NCBI GenBank assembly: GCA_012845835.1
Contig: JABAKD010000019.1
Location: forward strand, 14,867,420-14,931,419
From: Undaria pinnatifida
Taxonomy: Eukaryota > Sar > Phaeophyceae > Laminariales > Alariaceae
Length of the DNA stretch: 64,000 nucleotides
Direction: 5' to 3'
Shown: piece by piece, positions 1 through 10,614 of the stretch
Layout of the letters: the number at the start of each line of letters is the position of its first letter
How positions within the stretch are numbered: the stretch's first letter is position 1
Translations under genes and position numbers: made by a program
The notes under the pieces: model-generated
Seen by the model: only the letters and a program-made list of their open reading frames with translations
Databases searched by the model: none
Told to the model about the DNA's origin: nothing

Positions 1-860
1 AGGTATTGTTAGAACGATAGCCTATTGGGAGTCATTTTCAAATTAGACTGGTGCCCAAGATACCTATCGATATATACCTTCGCACACATATCAGTTGCAC
101 AATAGGCTATTGTGGCCACTGCCCTAACCCTATTGTTGCCTACAATACCTATCGATAGGCCCCAAAGCCAAGCTATTGCGCCCTGCGATAGGTATCGATC
201 CTCATACATGCCGACCTAATGTTGGCCCAATAGCCTATTGGATAGGGTATTATCCAGGGTATAAGAAGGAACTGAACGGCACACAAACAGGTCGCTCTAA
301 AACACTGAAGGCTTGAGCTTCGCATCGAACACACATATATACGTAGTAATCACCACCTTGTTGAGACCATCCACCTTTAGCTTCTTAGGGCACAACAACG
401 ACAGCCAGCGTCGTTTTCGGGGATTCTCCGCTGGGCTGGAGGGGCGTGCGGCGTGGATAATGAATGGCGAACTATGAGTTGATTGTATACCGAGACGGGC
501 TGTCTTCGAGCGCCTTTGCTCTCCAACGCTGAAACGATAAAATGACGAAAGGTCTACATACGGAGGCCTATAATCCGAAACATTAAAATGGTGAAAGTTC
601 TGTCGATACCTATCGTCCGAAACAATATAATTGTGAAAGTAAATCGATACCTATTTCCCGAAACAAAAGATTTGGTGAAAGGTCTATCGATACCTATCGT
701 CCCAAACAACAGGTTTGATGAAAGATATATCGATACCTATCGTTAGAAACCATAGGTTTCGTCTCGCAGTCCCAAAAGTAATAGTATATCGCCCCAACAA
801 GAATGCTCTGTAAATTCCTATCGATAGCTCTCTGAATCAACGATAGGATCCTCTCGATTG
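1..860. repeat. Dispersed and tandem CGATACCTATCG repeats
   Basis: The palindrome-like core TATCGATACCTATCG recurs across the region in both orientations. Between about 545 and 780 it forms a tandem array with core copies near 604, 644, 688 and 731, so the period is 40-44 bp. Each unit also carries CCGAAACA and GTGAAAG. I see no coding exon here; the region lies 3' of the Josephin gene. Confidence 0.75.
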
Positions 861-960
861 CCTATTGACCTGGAACCCATTGTCCAGGGTGTGATACATA
901 CCGTAGTGCGCGTCGTACCAAAATATAACGATACGGGCTGCGTTTGGATCGATGCATCAA

Positions 961-1015
961 CCCCTCCTATTCGCCTCCAGCAAGTCCTCTACGCGGTACC
1001 AGCGGCGTCAACCGC
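961..1015 (-). pseudogene. Copy of the 3' part of Josephin exon 6
   Basis: The minus strand reads WYRVEDLLEANRRG followed by TGA, a near copy of the WYRVKDLLEANRGG segment encoded at about 1185-1140. It lies downstream of the modelled stop. Confidence 0.75.
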
Positions 1016-1065
1016 AAGACATGCGGTGTCGATGCGGAAACAAAAAAAGACGGAGAGTGGTTCCA

Positions 1066-1313
1066 TTAATTATGTCCCCAAGACAAAATAAAGCACCCAG
1101 ACAAAAATGACGATGAGGAGAGCGGTTGAAGGGATGTATCACCTCCCCTATTCGCCTCCAGCAGGTCCTTGACGCGGTACCAGCAGTCTCGCGCGCCATC
1201 CCCAGGCTCGCTAGCCGGCGGCGGCATGTCCTTTCCCCTTACGACGAAGACAGAGTACCCATCGTTTCGAAGCTGGTGGAGGGTCGCCTCCAGAGCGAAT
1301 GTTGTGATGCGTG
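1066..1313 (-). CDS. Josephin gene exon 6 (last exon as modelled)
   Basis: The acceptor is GATATCATAG. The exon encodes RITTFALEATLHQLRNDGYS, then VFVVRGKD and WYRVKDLLEAN, matching the end of the Josephin fold. Read through, it stops at 1068-1066 after a serine-rich tail. Decayed copies of this junction lie just upstream in the intron, and a copy of its 3' end lies at 961-1015. Confidence 0.85.
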
Positions 1314-4300
1314 CTATGATATCACAAAAAAAGGCAAAAAACAATGGAGGGTATCCGCGTGGCAGGAGGCATGCGAAAGGCAAGGGGATCAGAATAAGTA
1401 GGAATGGTAGTAGTGGGTGTATCAATATTAGTAGCAGTGTGGGAGGCAAGGGAATCAAGTTGATAACACGATTAATAGTGTAGTGTTCGGGAGGGTTTCC
1501 GCACGGCAGGAGGCGTGTTTGTTCGTTTTGAAGATGGTGAAGCGTCGCATCCAAAGTCACTGTTGTGATGCGCGCTGTCACGTTAACAAACAGCAGTAGT
1601 ATAAGTAGCATACACGCACAAGGGGAGAGACAAGAGGCGTGCATAGGGCAAGAGGCAAATATGTTCGTCACGAAGCAGAGTATCCATCGTTTTCAAGGTG
1701 GCGGAAGGTCGCCTCCAGAAGGAATGTTGTGATGCGCGCTACCACATGCCCTGGTAAACAAATACGAACCAACAGTAGTATGCAGGAGGGTTTCCGCAAG
1801 ACAGGAGGCGTGTGGGGGACAAGGGGCAAGGGTTCTCGTCAGGAAGTACACAGGCATCGGCCATAGGGTTTTCACAGAAAGTCGGCGACGAAGAGACTAC
1901 TGACTCACAAGGATAATCCAGCGTTGAGTTGAGGTCCCAGTACACCCCTCCGATTTTTCGGATGGCCACCCAATGAGCGTGCCTGTTCAGCACGAACGCT
2001 TCCTCTACTCCATACCTGCGCCAGTGGTCCGCGAAAAAAAGACAAACACGACAGCACAATTCCAAAAGGTGAGAACCAAAAGGTGAGAATGAGAATAGTA
2101 AGCAAACGAGAGGGGTGTGATTCCGCACGAAATATGGATAACATTCAGGTCATTTTCACACAGCTAGTATCACCAACTTTGTCTACATTTCAGAAAGAGG
2201 GGTGTGTTTTCGATCTTTTACTTTTCGGATACCCTCGCCTGCACCGCGAATATCATGCCATCATATATACAACACACAGCCGTCTCCTATAGTAGCCAGT
2301 CCGGGAACATAACATAGCACCAACAAATCAGACATCCACGGATCCTAGGAATCCTATGCAATGCCAGATATATCTATCAGTCGTCAAAAGCACCTCTGAA
2401 CCGCAACGAGGGGTTGGTCGCTCGTCGTGCTCACGTTCTTCACCATCTACCAACTAGCCAGACACTCAACAATTATGGGAGTCCTATACCGGCGCCACAT
2501 AACATCAATCATTCAACAATGGCTGCTCATTCCGAACAGTAACAGCATTGGTCGCTTCTTGTACTGCCAGTCTTTGCCTTCCACCAACATTCACCAACAA
2601 ACACTCAATAATTATACTGGTAGAATCGTATCATAGAACGAACCACATGCGATAGACTGTTTATCAAGCCGCATGCCATACATTGGAATGCCTGTGTTCC
2701 GGCTTTTCAACTCAAGACAACCCCGGGATTTCAAGTCAAGCACAGCAGTCCCAAGGGGAAAACCGTTCACACGTCGGACAGATCATAAATACCATCTAGA
2801 TCATGTAGATCATGCAGATCATATAGATCATGTAGATCCTTACATCTGTCGTAATTATGTATTGTGCAGGACCAATGTACTACAAATCCAACCGCGGAAA
2901 CGTGTGTCAGATTTTTTAGAGCATCCGGTTCTCACCTAGGAACACCAGGTATAGGTCATGCATATAATATAGTATAAACCAGGGATATCCCTGCCCTGGA
3001 AGACACAGATCATCAGCAGATCATCAACAGATCATTGATAAAGGTCTAATCTGATCGGTCCCATGTGTGTAGCCTTAACCTTTTCGTCATACCAGGTAGT
3101 ACCGTAGTACCAAAAGTATCCGCCACTCGACATTCTGAACCGACGGAGAAGGCGTGCTCACCCGGTGGTGTTCATTTTTCAGCCAACACTCTCGCTGCCT
3201 GCCGATACCAGGCGCAGTCCGTACAGTCTCTCCAGGGCAATATAAAATAGCAACACATTCACCAGCTAATCAGACACTCAGAATCATACACAGGAATTAT
3301 ATCGCCTGTGCGAAACAAGTACATCACTCGACAACTGCCGGCTCTCGGAGGCAATTCTGAGCCACAACAAAGTTGGTCGGTTGTTGTACTGCAAATTCTT
3401 AGGCGCAGCACTCAAGAGTAGTACTTCAGCCAATCACAACCCCGCGCGCAGCGCATAAGCCACTCCACCGTATCGGCACAACTACAAACCCTCGCCGCCT
3501 GCTGATACCTGGTGTAACCCGTGCACTCACTTCAAGGCAACCCGGGAAAATAGCAACAGCCTAACCAGCTAATCAAATAGTCATGAATAATCGGGGATAA
3601 CATACAGCGCCAAATACATCCATCACTAGATAGCTGGAGGCTACACAAATCCGCCAATTAACCAAATACCTCGCCACACATCATCCCAAATAGGCATCAT
3701 AGAAAATCGCCAAACATATCAATCACGCGACAACTTCCCGCTGACGAGGCAATTCCGAACCGGCAAGAACGCGTGCTCACCCGGTGGTGTTCATTTTTCC
3801 TCCAACGCTCTCGCTGCCTGCCGATACCAGGTGCAGCCCGTACAGTCGATTCAGCGCCGTGCTAAGGACCTGCCGAATCAAGGTGTCCACGAGTGAGCCA
3901 TGAAAGCTCATTGTGCTTGTCTCATTCGTCTCAATGGCAGAAGTCAATACAAAGCATGTGACGCTTATTACAGTATAGCACACCTGACCGTAGATTACGA
4001 TGCGAAAAATTGCAAGTTCATCAATAAATCCATACCTACTGTGCATGAGCTCCAGCGTGTTGAAGACGGGCACGAAGCCACAAGCAGCAGCATGCTTTCC
4101 GATCCGACGGACGATCTGCACCAACCCTATCCATATCAACACCTGGTAGTCTTCAACTACGAAGTAGTACCTTATTAGCATATTAATAGTATAATAGTAG
4201 TATCTTCATCGTATCATAAACGTATATTGATAGTGTCATAATAGAATTCTAACAGTATGTTAATGTTATCTTAATAATATATGAATCGTATCTTAATAGT

Positions 4301-7300
4301 ACTTCGAAGTGTTACTAGTATCCCTGCAGTATCATAGTCGCATTCGTCGGCCGGACGAGAGCACGCCGCCACCCACCTGGATAGAGAAATTTCCGGCAGC
4401 ATCCACATTCCCGGATTCCTCCGCGAGAAACCTGTGTCGCCCAAAAACGATAGCGATAATGGTCACGATGACGGATTTTATAGTTTCTGTGCGCAGATAG
4501 ACCAACATCACCCTGTTGACCCTGGTACAAGCTACACTGTAGTTATTAGGGGAGCTACCGACCAATCTTCTCAATGAGGACACGCCCCCAGTAATAGGCG
4601 CGATCGGAGTATCACACACACAGCTTGCAAACATGAGTTTTGACGAAATCTTCGATCTCACAACTGTAGTGTGTTTTAACTTTTAATTATGTTGGGCTGT
4701 GAGTTGGTTGGACTTGGCAACTATTTGACAGTAATAGTATTAATGGTACGGGAGAACATGATAGTCAGGAGCCAATATGGTTAGGAACGACAAGAGATTG
4801 GATAGGTTTTGGTGTATAGCGTGGGTCCTAGTTACTATGGTCCTACGTAATACTCGGGCGGTGAAGTAAAAGCACAAATGAGCTACCGCTGTAGGCTTTA
4901 TGGTCCTGTTCTAGTCTTACACAACTGCACCTACCTTACCGCATCCCCATCCTGGCCTGCACCTGCCATGGCGCCTACTACTGTAGCTACAGTAGCTACA
5001 GTCTTTGTAATTGCAGCGTGGGACCATATCACCCATCAGACGCCAACTAACTGCGAGTTCCAGCAGCACTACCGCCATGTAACGATGTACACAACAGCCA
5101 TAGTCATGTACCATGGTGTACATGGGTAGTTTTAAATAATCAGTAATAGTGTTTGTTGTTGATTTCACATTGGCGGATTGCCATAAAGTAACCCGCGGTC
5201 ACCAAGACGCCCACGGAGTCTGTAGTCTACATGCCTATATGCTGTGTACAGAAAGGCAGGAAAACAAAGCCAAGCGAAAAAAAGCAAGGGTACAAGGATG
5301 GCAGTCAGTCCCACCTAATGGGCTAGTCTCTGGCAGTATTAAAACGTCCTAGAGTACTAAATTCCTGTTGTATACTAGATACAATATACTATATACTATA
5401 TATGTCCAGAGAAGAGTCCCACGGCCTATTGTGCAGGTACTACTAATAGCCGTACGATACAAGAGTAAATTCTAGTATCAAATAAATAGCATACAAAAAT
5501 ATATGGGCACAGCAGTTGTAGTCGTTCATTAGGGCGTTGCCTTGTAATACCTTGCAATACCTTGCAATACCTTGCAACACTTTGCAATACCTTGCAACAC
5601 CTTGCAATACCTTGCAATACCTTGCAATACCTTGCAGCACCTTGAAATACCTTGCAACATCCACCCTTAAGTAGCACTAAAGTAGCACTAAACCGATACC
5701 CCCAAGTATGGTGGGATGGTACAGGCTGGTTCAAGTTAAACGACGGAAGTTTATTCCCCGGTGAATGTTATGCCGTTTCGTCGATTCAAACCGTGAAATG
5801 TTGCACACGTCTTCGATGTGCCGTTGCGAAGATCTTTACATGTCATTTATTTACTTTTTTTTCACTGATTTTTCCTCTGTGAAGATTTTTGGACAATTTG
5901 GACCACCTTAGACAAAACATTTTCGGCGAAAATAACAGAAAATAAAAAAACGCCCTTAGGTCAGGCCCTGGGATGGGCATATAGAACACGTGCGAAAAAT
6001 ATCAGGGTCTGTAGCTCAAAAACGGCGTGGACCTTGGATTTTTGTGCGAAAAAATGAATAATATACCTTATTTCCTTGAAATGACTTGGTTTTAGTGGAC
6101 GATCCAGTGTTTTCGTCATGTTCTGCGTAATATTGAACATAGGCCGGTCAGATCTTCGTTTTTTTCCGCCAAGCGTTCTACAGACATGCCTTGGAGTTGT
6201 AGTTGTAATTGTAGTTGTAGTGGTAGTAGTAGTTGAATTTGAAGTTGAAGGTGAAGTTGAAGTTGTTGTTGATGCTGCTGTTCTCACTTAAAATCGCATA
6301 ATCAAGTCCGTGGTCACAGGACAGGCTTCAGTCACTCCGGATTGGAGGAATGCCCCAAGAATAAAACACAAAAAAAAACAAAAGTGGTACACGCATATGT
6401 CATAGCTGACGCAATTCATGCCTCCGCCAGAAAACAATAAAAAGTTAAATCGGGAGTCAGCCAACGATGTGCCAGATCCATACTGGTAGATACGTCGCAC
6501 TACTCGCGCCTTAAAAAACCGACTACACCGGTTGCGACCCAGAAAAGACGATCAGGTATACGTTACACGTGGTACCTATCACTACGCTTACGCACGTCAG
6601 ACTCAAGCCAATTGAAAGAAAAGGAGAAAAAACAGGAGAGAAGAGTAAGCGCAAAAGGAAGGAAAAGAAAAGATAAGATGAGAAGAGTAAGCAAGGGAAG
6701 GAAAGGAAAAGAATGCCATACAGGCAGACCCTAAGAACTGACTAAAGATGGACATTGGGCTCATAGAGGGTATGTATCAACTGCATCATCAATGACAGTC
6801 GGGGGAGAGCGCAACAAGGCGAAGAAGTCAGGGCGGTGTTACGCTAACTTGTGACGGCCATTGGAAGGCCCACGAAGCTCAAGACGATGATGGCCAGACC
6901 CAGACTGCAGTCTCTTGGGCAGGACGCCCCCCTCCCCCCCCCCCCCCCCCCGCCTCCATCCCCCCGGCCGCTTAGAGATGCGACGGTGGATGGCGCTGCC
7001 GCGGCCTTTGCGTGTCGCTCTCTGCATCTCTCCGTGGTAGGCCACTTCCGCATGAATGACTCTGCTCCCTCCTTTACCCGTCGAAACCATCTGCCGGCCT
7101 TCTGTGCATCATTTCGCCACCCTTCGAACTTCATTCCAAAGGCCGACACATCCTCCTTCAGGTGCACCATCCAGTCTTTCTCTTGCCCCCCTGAGTAGCC
7201 CTTACCCCCAACAAGCTCCCCAAACATCACCCTCTGTGGCAGACGCTCCTCCCCCATACGTGCTACGAATCCCGCAAACAATGTCCTCCGTTTGCTCACT

Positions 7301-10011
7301 ATCGCCTCTATGCTCTCGGAAGCTGTCTTGGCAAGCGCGTCAGCGTATTACAGCATGTGGCTGTCGCGCTTCCGTTTCCGCCATCCGAGGCATCGGAGGA
7401 GCATGGAGTGTTGAACCCGTCGTAGACTGTCATGGTCAGGCTTGTTCGGGCTCCACGTCATGCAGCCGTAGAGTATTGTCTCGATCACCTCGACTTTCAG
7501 CAACCGAACCTTCAACCGTAAGCGCACACCCGGGCGATCATAGATTTCTATCTTGTACCGCTGGAAGCACGCCCAGGCTCTCTGAAGACGCCGCGCTATC
7601 TCGATGCTGAGGTGTTTGTTCGCTCTAATAGCCCCGCCCAAGTACACAAACTCAATCGTTTGTTTGAATTCCTGGCCGGCTGCATTGATGGCGAACGACA
7701 AGTTCCCGCCATCTTTAGTCTACAGGCACATGATCTCCGTTTTGGCCTCGGAGACCGTAAGCCCGAACGCCGAGCACCCAGTCACGATCACCGTCAACAT
7801 CCTCTCCAACCCTTCTGATGATGCCGATACGATGCCCGCATTACCTCCTACTGAGTCGCGCAAAATGCAGCGCAATCATTTTTTTCACCCCCGTTCGGAA
7901 AGAGCGTAATTATTATTGCAAAAATTGAAGGCCTGGCGTTGGTCGATTGCGAGTTTCGCTCCTAGAGACAGCCCGGGGGAATCATAAAAAAAATTGCCAT
8001 GTCACCCTCTTCCACTGGTCAAGGGGGTCCGCATGATACCAAATACTCCGGAGTATGATACAGGCTGATTCACGTAAAAAAACAAAATTGTTCCCCGGCG
8101 AATGCCCAAGCCGTTTTTTCGATTCAGACCGTGAAATTTTGCACACGTCTTCTGTGTGCCATTGCGAAGAATTCACCTGTCGTTTGTTTTTTTGTTCTTT
8201 GTCTGTTCTTTGTCTGATTTTTCGCCAGTTAAGATTCTTTGGAAACTGTGGCCCACCTTGGACCAAACGTTTCGGCGAAAAGAAAAAAAAATACCCGGAG
8301 GTCAGGCCTCGGGATGGGCATGTAGAACACGACGTGTGCAAAAATTCCTGCTCTATCTCTCAGAAACGGCGTGGTCATTTGAACTTTTGTGCATAAAAAT
8401 GAGTAAGGTACGTTATTTCCTTCAAATTACTTGGTTTTAGTATAGAATCCAGTTTCTTCGCTAGATTCTGCTAAATGTTGAACACAGGCAGGTCAGACAT
8501 TCGATTTTTTATGCGAAAAATTTATACAGACATGCCTTGGCGTACCTCCAACCGGTTCGTACAAAATGCGGCGCAATTGTTTTTCTCGCCTACGCTTTGC
8601 AAACGGCTGAACAATATCGAAGACTATTAAGGCCTGTCATTGCTTGATACGAGTTTTGCTCCTAGAGATAGCCGTCTGGCCATTAAAAACAAAGTGGCCA
8701 TGTCACCCTTTTCTATTGGTCATGGGTCAGTATGATACCAAATATTCACCCTTTGACTGGATATTGCGAGCAGCATTCGCCGGGGAGAGAAGTTGGGGTT
8801 TTAAACCAGCCTGTATTCACCCTTAGACTAGGTAAATGCGAGCGGCATTCGTGGGGGAGAGATTTTCCGCCGTTTAACTTGAATCAGCTCGTATTCATAG
8901 CAAAATGCTCTTCAAGACGAGGTCGTGTCGAGCGATTTTCACATTGTCACATCACTGATATTAATAATAAGCACCAAACTACGTCGGGCCCACTAAACCG
9001 GGGTATCGCACGAACACTAACGTGGGGCCACGTCTGATAACAATGATGTGTATGATTGGTATTACACTAACCTCAAGGCGTCCGGCGTATTGGCCCCCTC
9101 CGAGAGCATGTGTTGTCGTTCCTGCTCGTCCAGTTCGTGGGCGATGTCCGCGAGGTCAGGGGCCGAATAGCGACACCCTTGCACCAGGTTATTGATGCAA
9201 TGCTGCCCACAGAGGCTCGACACTTGTTTCTACCAAAGACAACGTCAAGGGGTCAAGCAGCGACGAAGGTGGCGGGCGCGAGGATCGATCTGACTGAATG
9301 AATCCTTTGGGAAAATGCTTGGAAATGGGACTGGGTATTTTCGCGGTGGTAGTAAAAGTGTTATCGCAGAAACTCTACCAGTAAAATTGTTGTCGCAGAA
9401 ACTCTTGCGTTGACATGTTGGCGAAGTATACGTGCCGGTCATCTCCATCAAGACCAGCCACGAGCACAGGCAGCAGACAGCAAATATTGCCAGACAAGGA
9501 CAAATCTTCAAGGCTCTCGGCTCCGGTCTGCGACAATCTGAACATCCGAATCCCAATTCCCATGGGTGATACTTGGGCGATACAAGAGACAGGCATTATA
9601 GACTATAATAGCGGTAAATCGACAATTCTCCATTGCCGTACTGTCCAGATCTCTGCTCTGCGACTACGTCGGTGATGCAGCGACTCGCCCTGCGACATAA
9701 ATACAGTATCATGTGATGCTTCTAGGCAGAAATACCTTTGGTTGTTGGTTGAGCCTTGGACTGGTCTTATCTGCAACATGGCTATCGCTGCTTAGGCTAA
9801 GGCTGTGATACGTACCAGTATTGGACTACCTGTAGACTACAGATGTAGGTATACTACACGGCAGCTTTGCTCTCGGAAAAAAGGCACAGAACACACAGAA
9901 TATTTCACTAAAAATAAGCGTACGGAGGGTTGGTGCTCTTGCGGAAAATGGCCACTGCACCTCATGGTACACCCACAGGTCATCGCTTCCATTGGAGCTC
10001 GACCCCTCCAT
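1066..10011 (-). CDS. Josephin-domain (ataxin-3-like) deubiquitinase, six-exon gene
   Basis: The exons on the minus strand are 10011-9961, 9229-9072, 4431-4377, 4115-4036, 2015-1909 and 1313-1066. Every joint keeps phase and every intron has GT-AG ends. The product is about 232 residues and covers a whole Josephin domain, the cysteine-protease fold that removes ubiquitin chains. The ataxin-3 catalytic residues are all present: Gln and Cys in exon 2 (KQVSSLCGQHC), His in exon 5 (HAHW) and Asn in exon 5 (WDLNS). The ends of the domain also match (GYSVFVV, DLLEAN). I see no UIM ubiquitin-binding motifs or polyQ, so it may be a Josephin-only protein. The 3' end is the least certain part: a possible donor at 1142 could lead to another exon. 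Intron 2 is about 4.6 kb and holds a LINE relic and dispersed repeats. Confidence 0.92.
1512..1574 (-). pseudogene. Copy B of Josephin exon 6 start
   Basis: After TTAACGTGACAG the DNA reads RITTVTLDATLHHLQNEQTR in the same phase. It loses the NDGYSVFVV block and drifts into the intron repeat. It has its own branchpoint-like TTAAC and AG. Confidence 0.82.
1668..1738 (-). pseudogene. Copy A of Josephin exon 6 start
   Basis: After GTGGTAG, in the same splice phase as the real exon 6, the DNA encodes RITTFLLEATFRHLENDGYS and then reaches TGA at 1670-1668. Splicing to this acceptor would cut off the last Josephin strand. It is a tandem copy of the intron end plus exon start, not a separate gene. 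Confidence 0.85.
1909..2015 (-). CDS. Josephin gene exon 5 (catalytic His and Asn)
   Basis: A T-rich tract and GGCGCAG precede the exon and the strong donor GTGAGT follows it. It encodes AFVLNRHAHWVAIRK and VYWDLNS. The His before Trp (codon 1975-1973) and the Asn of DLNS (codon 1930-1928) align with ataxin-3 His119 and Asn134. Confidence 0.93.
2400..3870. repeat. Loose ~320-bp tandem repeat in Josephin intron 4
   Basis: Blocks at about 3135-3245, 3445-3545 and 3765-3860 share CTCGCCGCCTGCYGATACC and flanking text, with weaker copies near 2410-2600. The first and third share a 40-bp stretch around GCTCACCCGGTGGTGTTCA. I find no exon inside. Confidence 0.6.
2765..2935 (-). repeat. GATCTAGATCAT dispersed element, copy 1
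   Basis: In reverse complement this block matches the blocks at about 40440-40640 and 46310-46580: TTGGATTTGT, a run of GATC-rich words, then GATCTAGAT and a final CTGTCCGA. All three are AT/GATC-rich and lack coding character. Confidence 0.65.
4036..4115 (-). CDS. Josephin gene exon 4
   Basis: This 80-nt exon follows GGTTGGTGCAG and precedes GTATGG. It encodes the segment between FSIQ and the catalytic His region, ending NTLELMHS plus two bases. It is less conserved than its neighbours, as expected here, but its phases fit both sides exactly. Confidence 0.82.
4377..4431 (-). CDS. Josephin gene exon 3
   Basis: This 55-nt exon lies between CGACACAG and GTGGGT. It encodes FLAEESGNVDAAGNFSIQ, matching the SGN-D-G-FSIQ block that follows the helical arm in ataxin-3. 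Its first base completes the Arg codon begun in exon 2. Confidence 0.9.
5539..5657. repeat. 11-bp minisatellite CTTGCAATACC
   Basis: About eleven copies of an 11-bp unit with A/G and T/C variants lie in Josephin intron 2. The long minus-strand reading frame here (repeating KVLQGIARYC) is a product of the repeat, not evidence of a gene. Confidence 0.9.
5707..6195 (+). repeat. Dispersed ~480-bp element Q, copy 1
   Basis: It aligns along its whole length with 8050-8548. Shared anchors include GTACAGGCTGGTTCA-like starts, TTCCCCGG, GCACACGTCTTC, ACTTGGTTTTAGT and ACAGACATGCCTTGG. The two copies have many substitutions and small gaps, so the family is old. It encodes no recognisable protein and may be a non-autonomous transposon. 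Confidence 0.8.
6839..7855 (-). mobile_element. Non-LTR retrotransposon (LINE) reverse-transcriptase relic
   Basis: Read on the minus strand from about 7850, the DNA encodes AGIVSASSEGLE, CSAFGLTVSEAKTEIMCL, then a stop, then FVYLGGAIRANKHLSIEI, LYGCMTW, and in another frame RRTLFAGFVARMGEERLP and VMFGELVGGKGYSGGQ. This is the usual order of the reverse-transcriptase thumb and tail in LINEs. One nonsense codon, at least one frameshift and the missing N-terminal part show it is dead. A C-run at about 6926-6950 lies in its 3' part. It sits in Josephin intron 2. Confidence 0.9.
7858..8050 (+). repeat. Module P, direct repeat copy 1
   Basis: About 195 bp here match 8556-8755: GCAAAATGC-GCGCAAT, TTTYGCTCCTAGAGA, CATGTCACCC and GATACCAAATA occur in the same order. 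It abuts the 5' end of the LINE relic on one side and element Q on the other. Confidence 0.75.
8050..8548 (+). repeat. Dispersed ~480-bp element Q, copy 2
   Basis: This is the second copy of the element at 5707-6195, in the same orientation on the other side of the LINE relic. Its first 60 bases also recur inverted at 8762-8905, giving terminal-inverted-repeat geometry over about 850 bp. Confidence 0.8.
8556..8755 (+). repeat. Module P, direct repeat copy 2
   Basis: This is the second direct copy of module P, placed after element Q copy 2. The P-Q-P order followed by inverted Q ends points to nested or tandem insertion. Confidence 0.75.
8762..8905 (-). repeat. Two inverted copies of the element Q terminus
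   Basis: In reverse complement this contains two successive copies of the Q start: CAGGCTGGTTTAAAAC and GAGCTGATTCAAGTTAAAC, each followed by CTCTCCCC and CGAATGC. They oppose the terminus at 8050. Confidence 0.7.
9072..9229 (-). CDS. Josephin gene exon 2 (catalytic Gln and Cys)
   Basis: The acceptor is TTTGGTAG and the donor is GAG|GTTAGTG. The exon encodes SLCGQHCINNLVQG followed by DLADIAHELDEQER, the hallmark Josephin N-terminal block. The catalytic Cys codon is at 9211-9209 and the Gln codon at 9226-9224. It ends after two bases of a codon, completed by exon 3 to give Arg. Confidence 0.93.
9961..10011 (-). CDS. Josephin gene exon 1 (start codon)
   Basis: The exon has 17 codons, begins ATG at 10011 and ends VYHE before the donor GTGCAG. 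It joins in phase 0 to KQ of exon 2, giving the YHE-KQ context usual just before the catalytic Cys. An in-frame ATG further upstream is possible. Confidence 0.82.
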
Positions 10012-10326
10012 CGAGCTACTTCGCTGTTTGCGTGTTCGTTGCGTGTTGCGTCGCGTTGTTTTTCGCCTGGTTTTATAAAGATGAGATGTAGACTTCGATG
10101 ATGGGGGAACGAGATCTGACAACCCCAAAATTGACCCCGTTATCAAAACGCAACAGAATAACTATATAAAACGTTTTTTTTTTTTAAACCAAAAATCTTA
10201 ATCTCGCCGCGTTTTCATATTCAACGACAACCGAGCACCACAGCATTGTGTCAGCACTGACCGTGCTGAGCTAGCTCGTCGGTTGCGAGCCCCTGCAGCC
10301 AACGTGGCTTCAACGCATTGTGGGGG
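10012..10326. promoter_or_regulatory. Possible bidirectional promoter interval
   Basis: This 315-bp gap separates the Josephin ATG (10011, minus) from the ATG of the mitochondrial-presequence exon (10327, plus). It holds an A/T-rich tract near 10150-10200 with a T run. No core promoter element is clear. The call rests on head-to-head geometry only. Confidence 0.35.
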
Positions 10327-10614
10327 ATGCATAAACGGCTCGTGCGCGCCGCGCGCGGAGCGCTTCCGTGCCTTGTCAGGGCCGGGAGTTCGGTTGCCGG
10401 GCAGCTAGGACTCCGATCGCTGCCAACGGTGACACCCTCGTGGAGGGAGCAACGACACTCGTCGGGGTCGAGTGCCGTAAATGCATCGTCTGTTGCAGCT
10501 GCCGCCACGATTGCCTGCCTGAATATGTTCGATCGTGCCCCTGTCAGCGGTGACAGCGATGGTGACAAGGAAGCAGGAGAGGTCTTGAAGGTTCCGGCCC
10601 ATAGTAGGGAAAAG
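10327..10614 (+). CDS. First exon encoding a mitochondrial presequence (candidate AIF exon 1)
   Basis: The ATG at 10327 opens 96 codons ending at the strong donor AAAAG|GTGAGA. The protein starts MHKRLVRAARGALPCLVRAG, rich in Arg and Ala and lacking acids, as in matrix-targeting presequences. An Ala-rich hydrophobic patch (VAAAATIACL) and an acidic linker follow. AIF has the same order: presequence, membrane segment, linker, FAD domain. The next plus-strand coding exon I can identify is AIF exon 25181-25820. This exon ends in phase 0 whereas that exon needs two preceding bases, so a further exon of 3n+2 nt must exist if they belong together. It could instead start a different mitochondrial gene. 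Confidence 0.5.

Noticed and set aside
6844..7198. Plus-strand Pro-rich frame
   Set aside because: It is antisense to the LINE relic and crosses a poly-C run.
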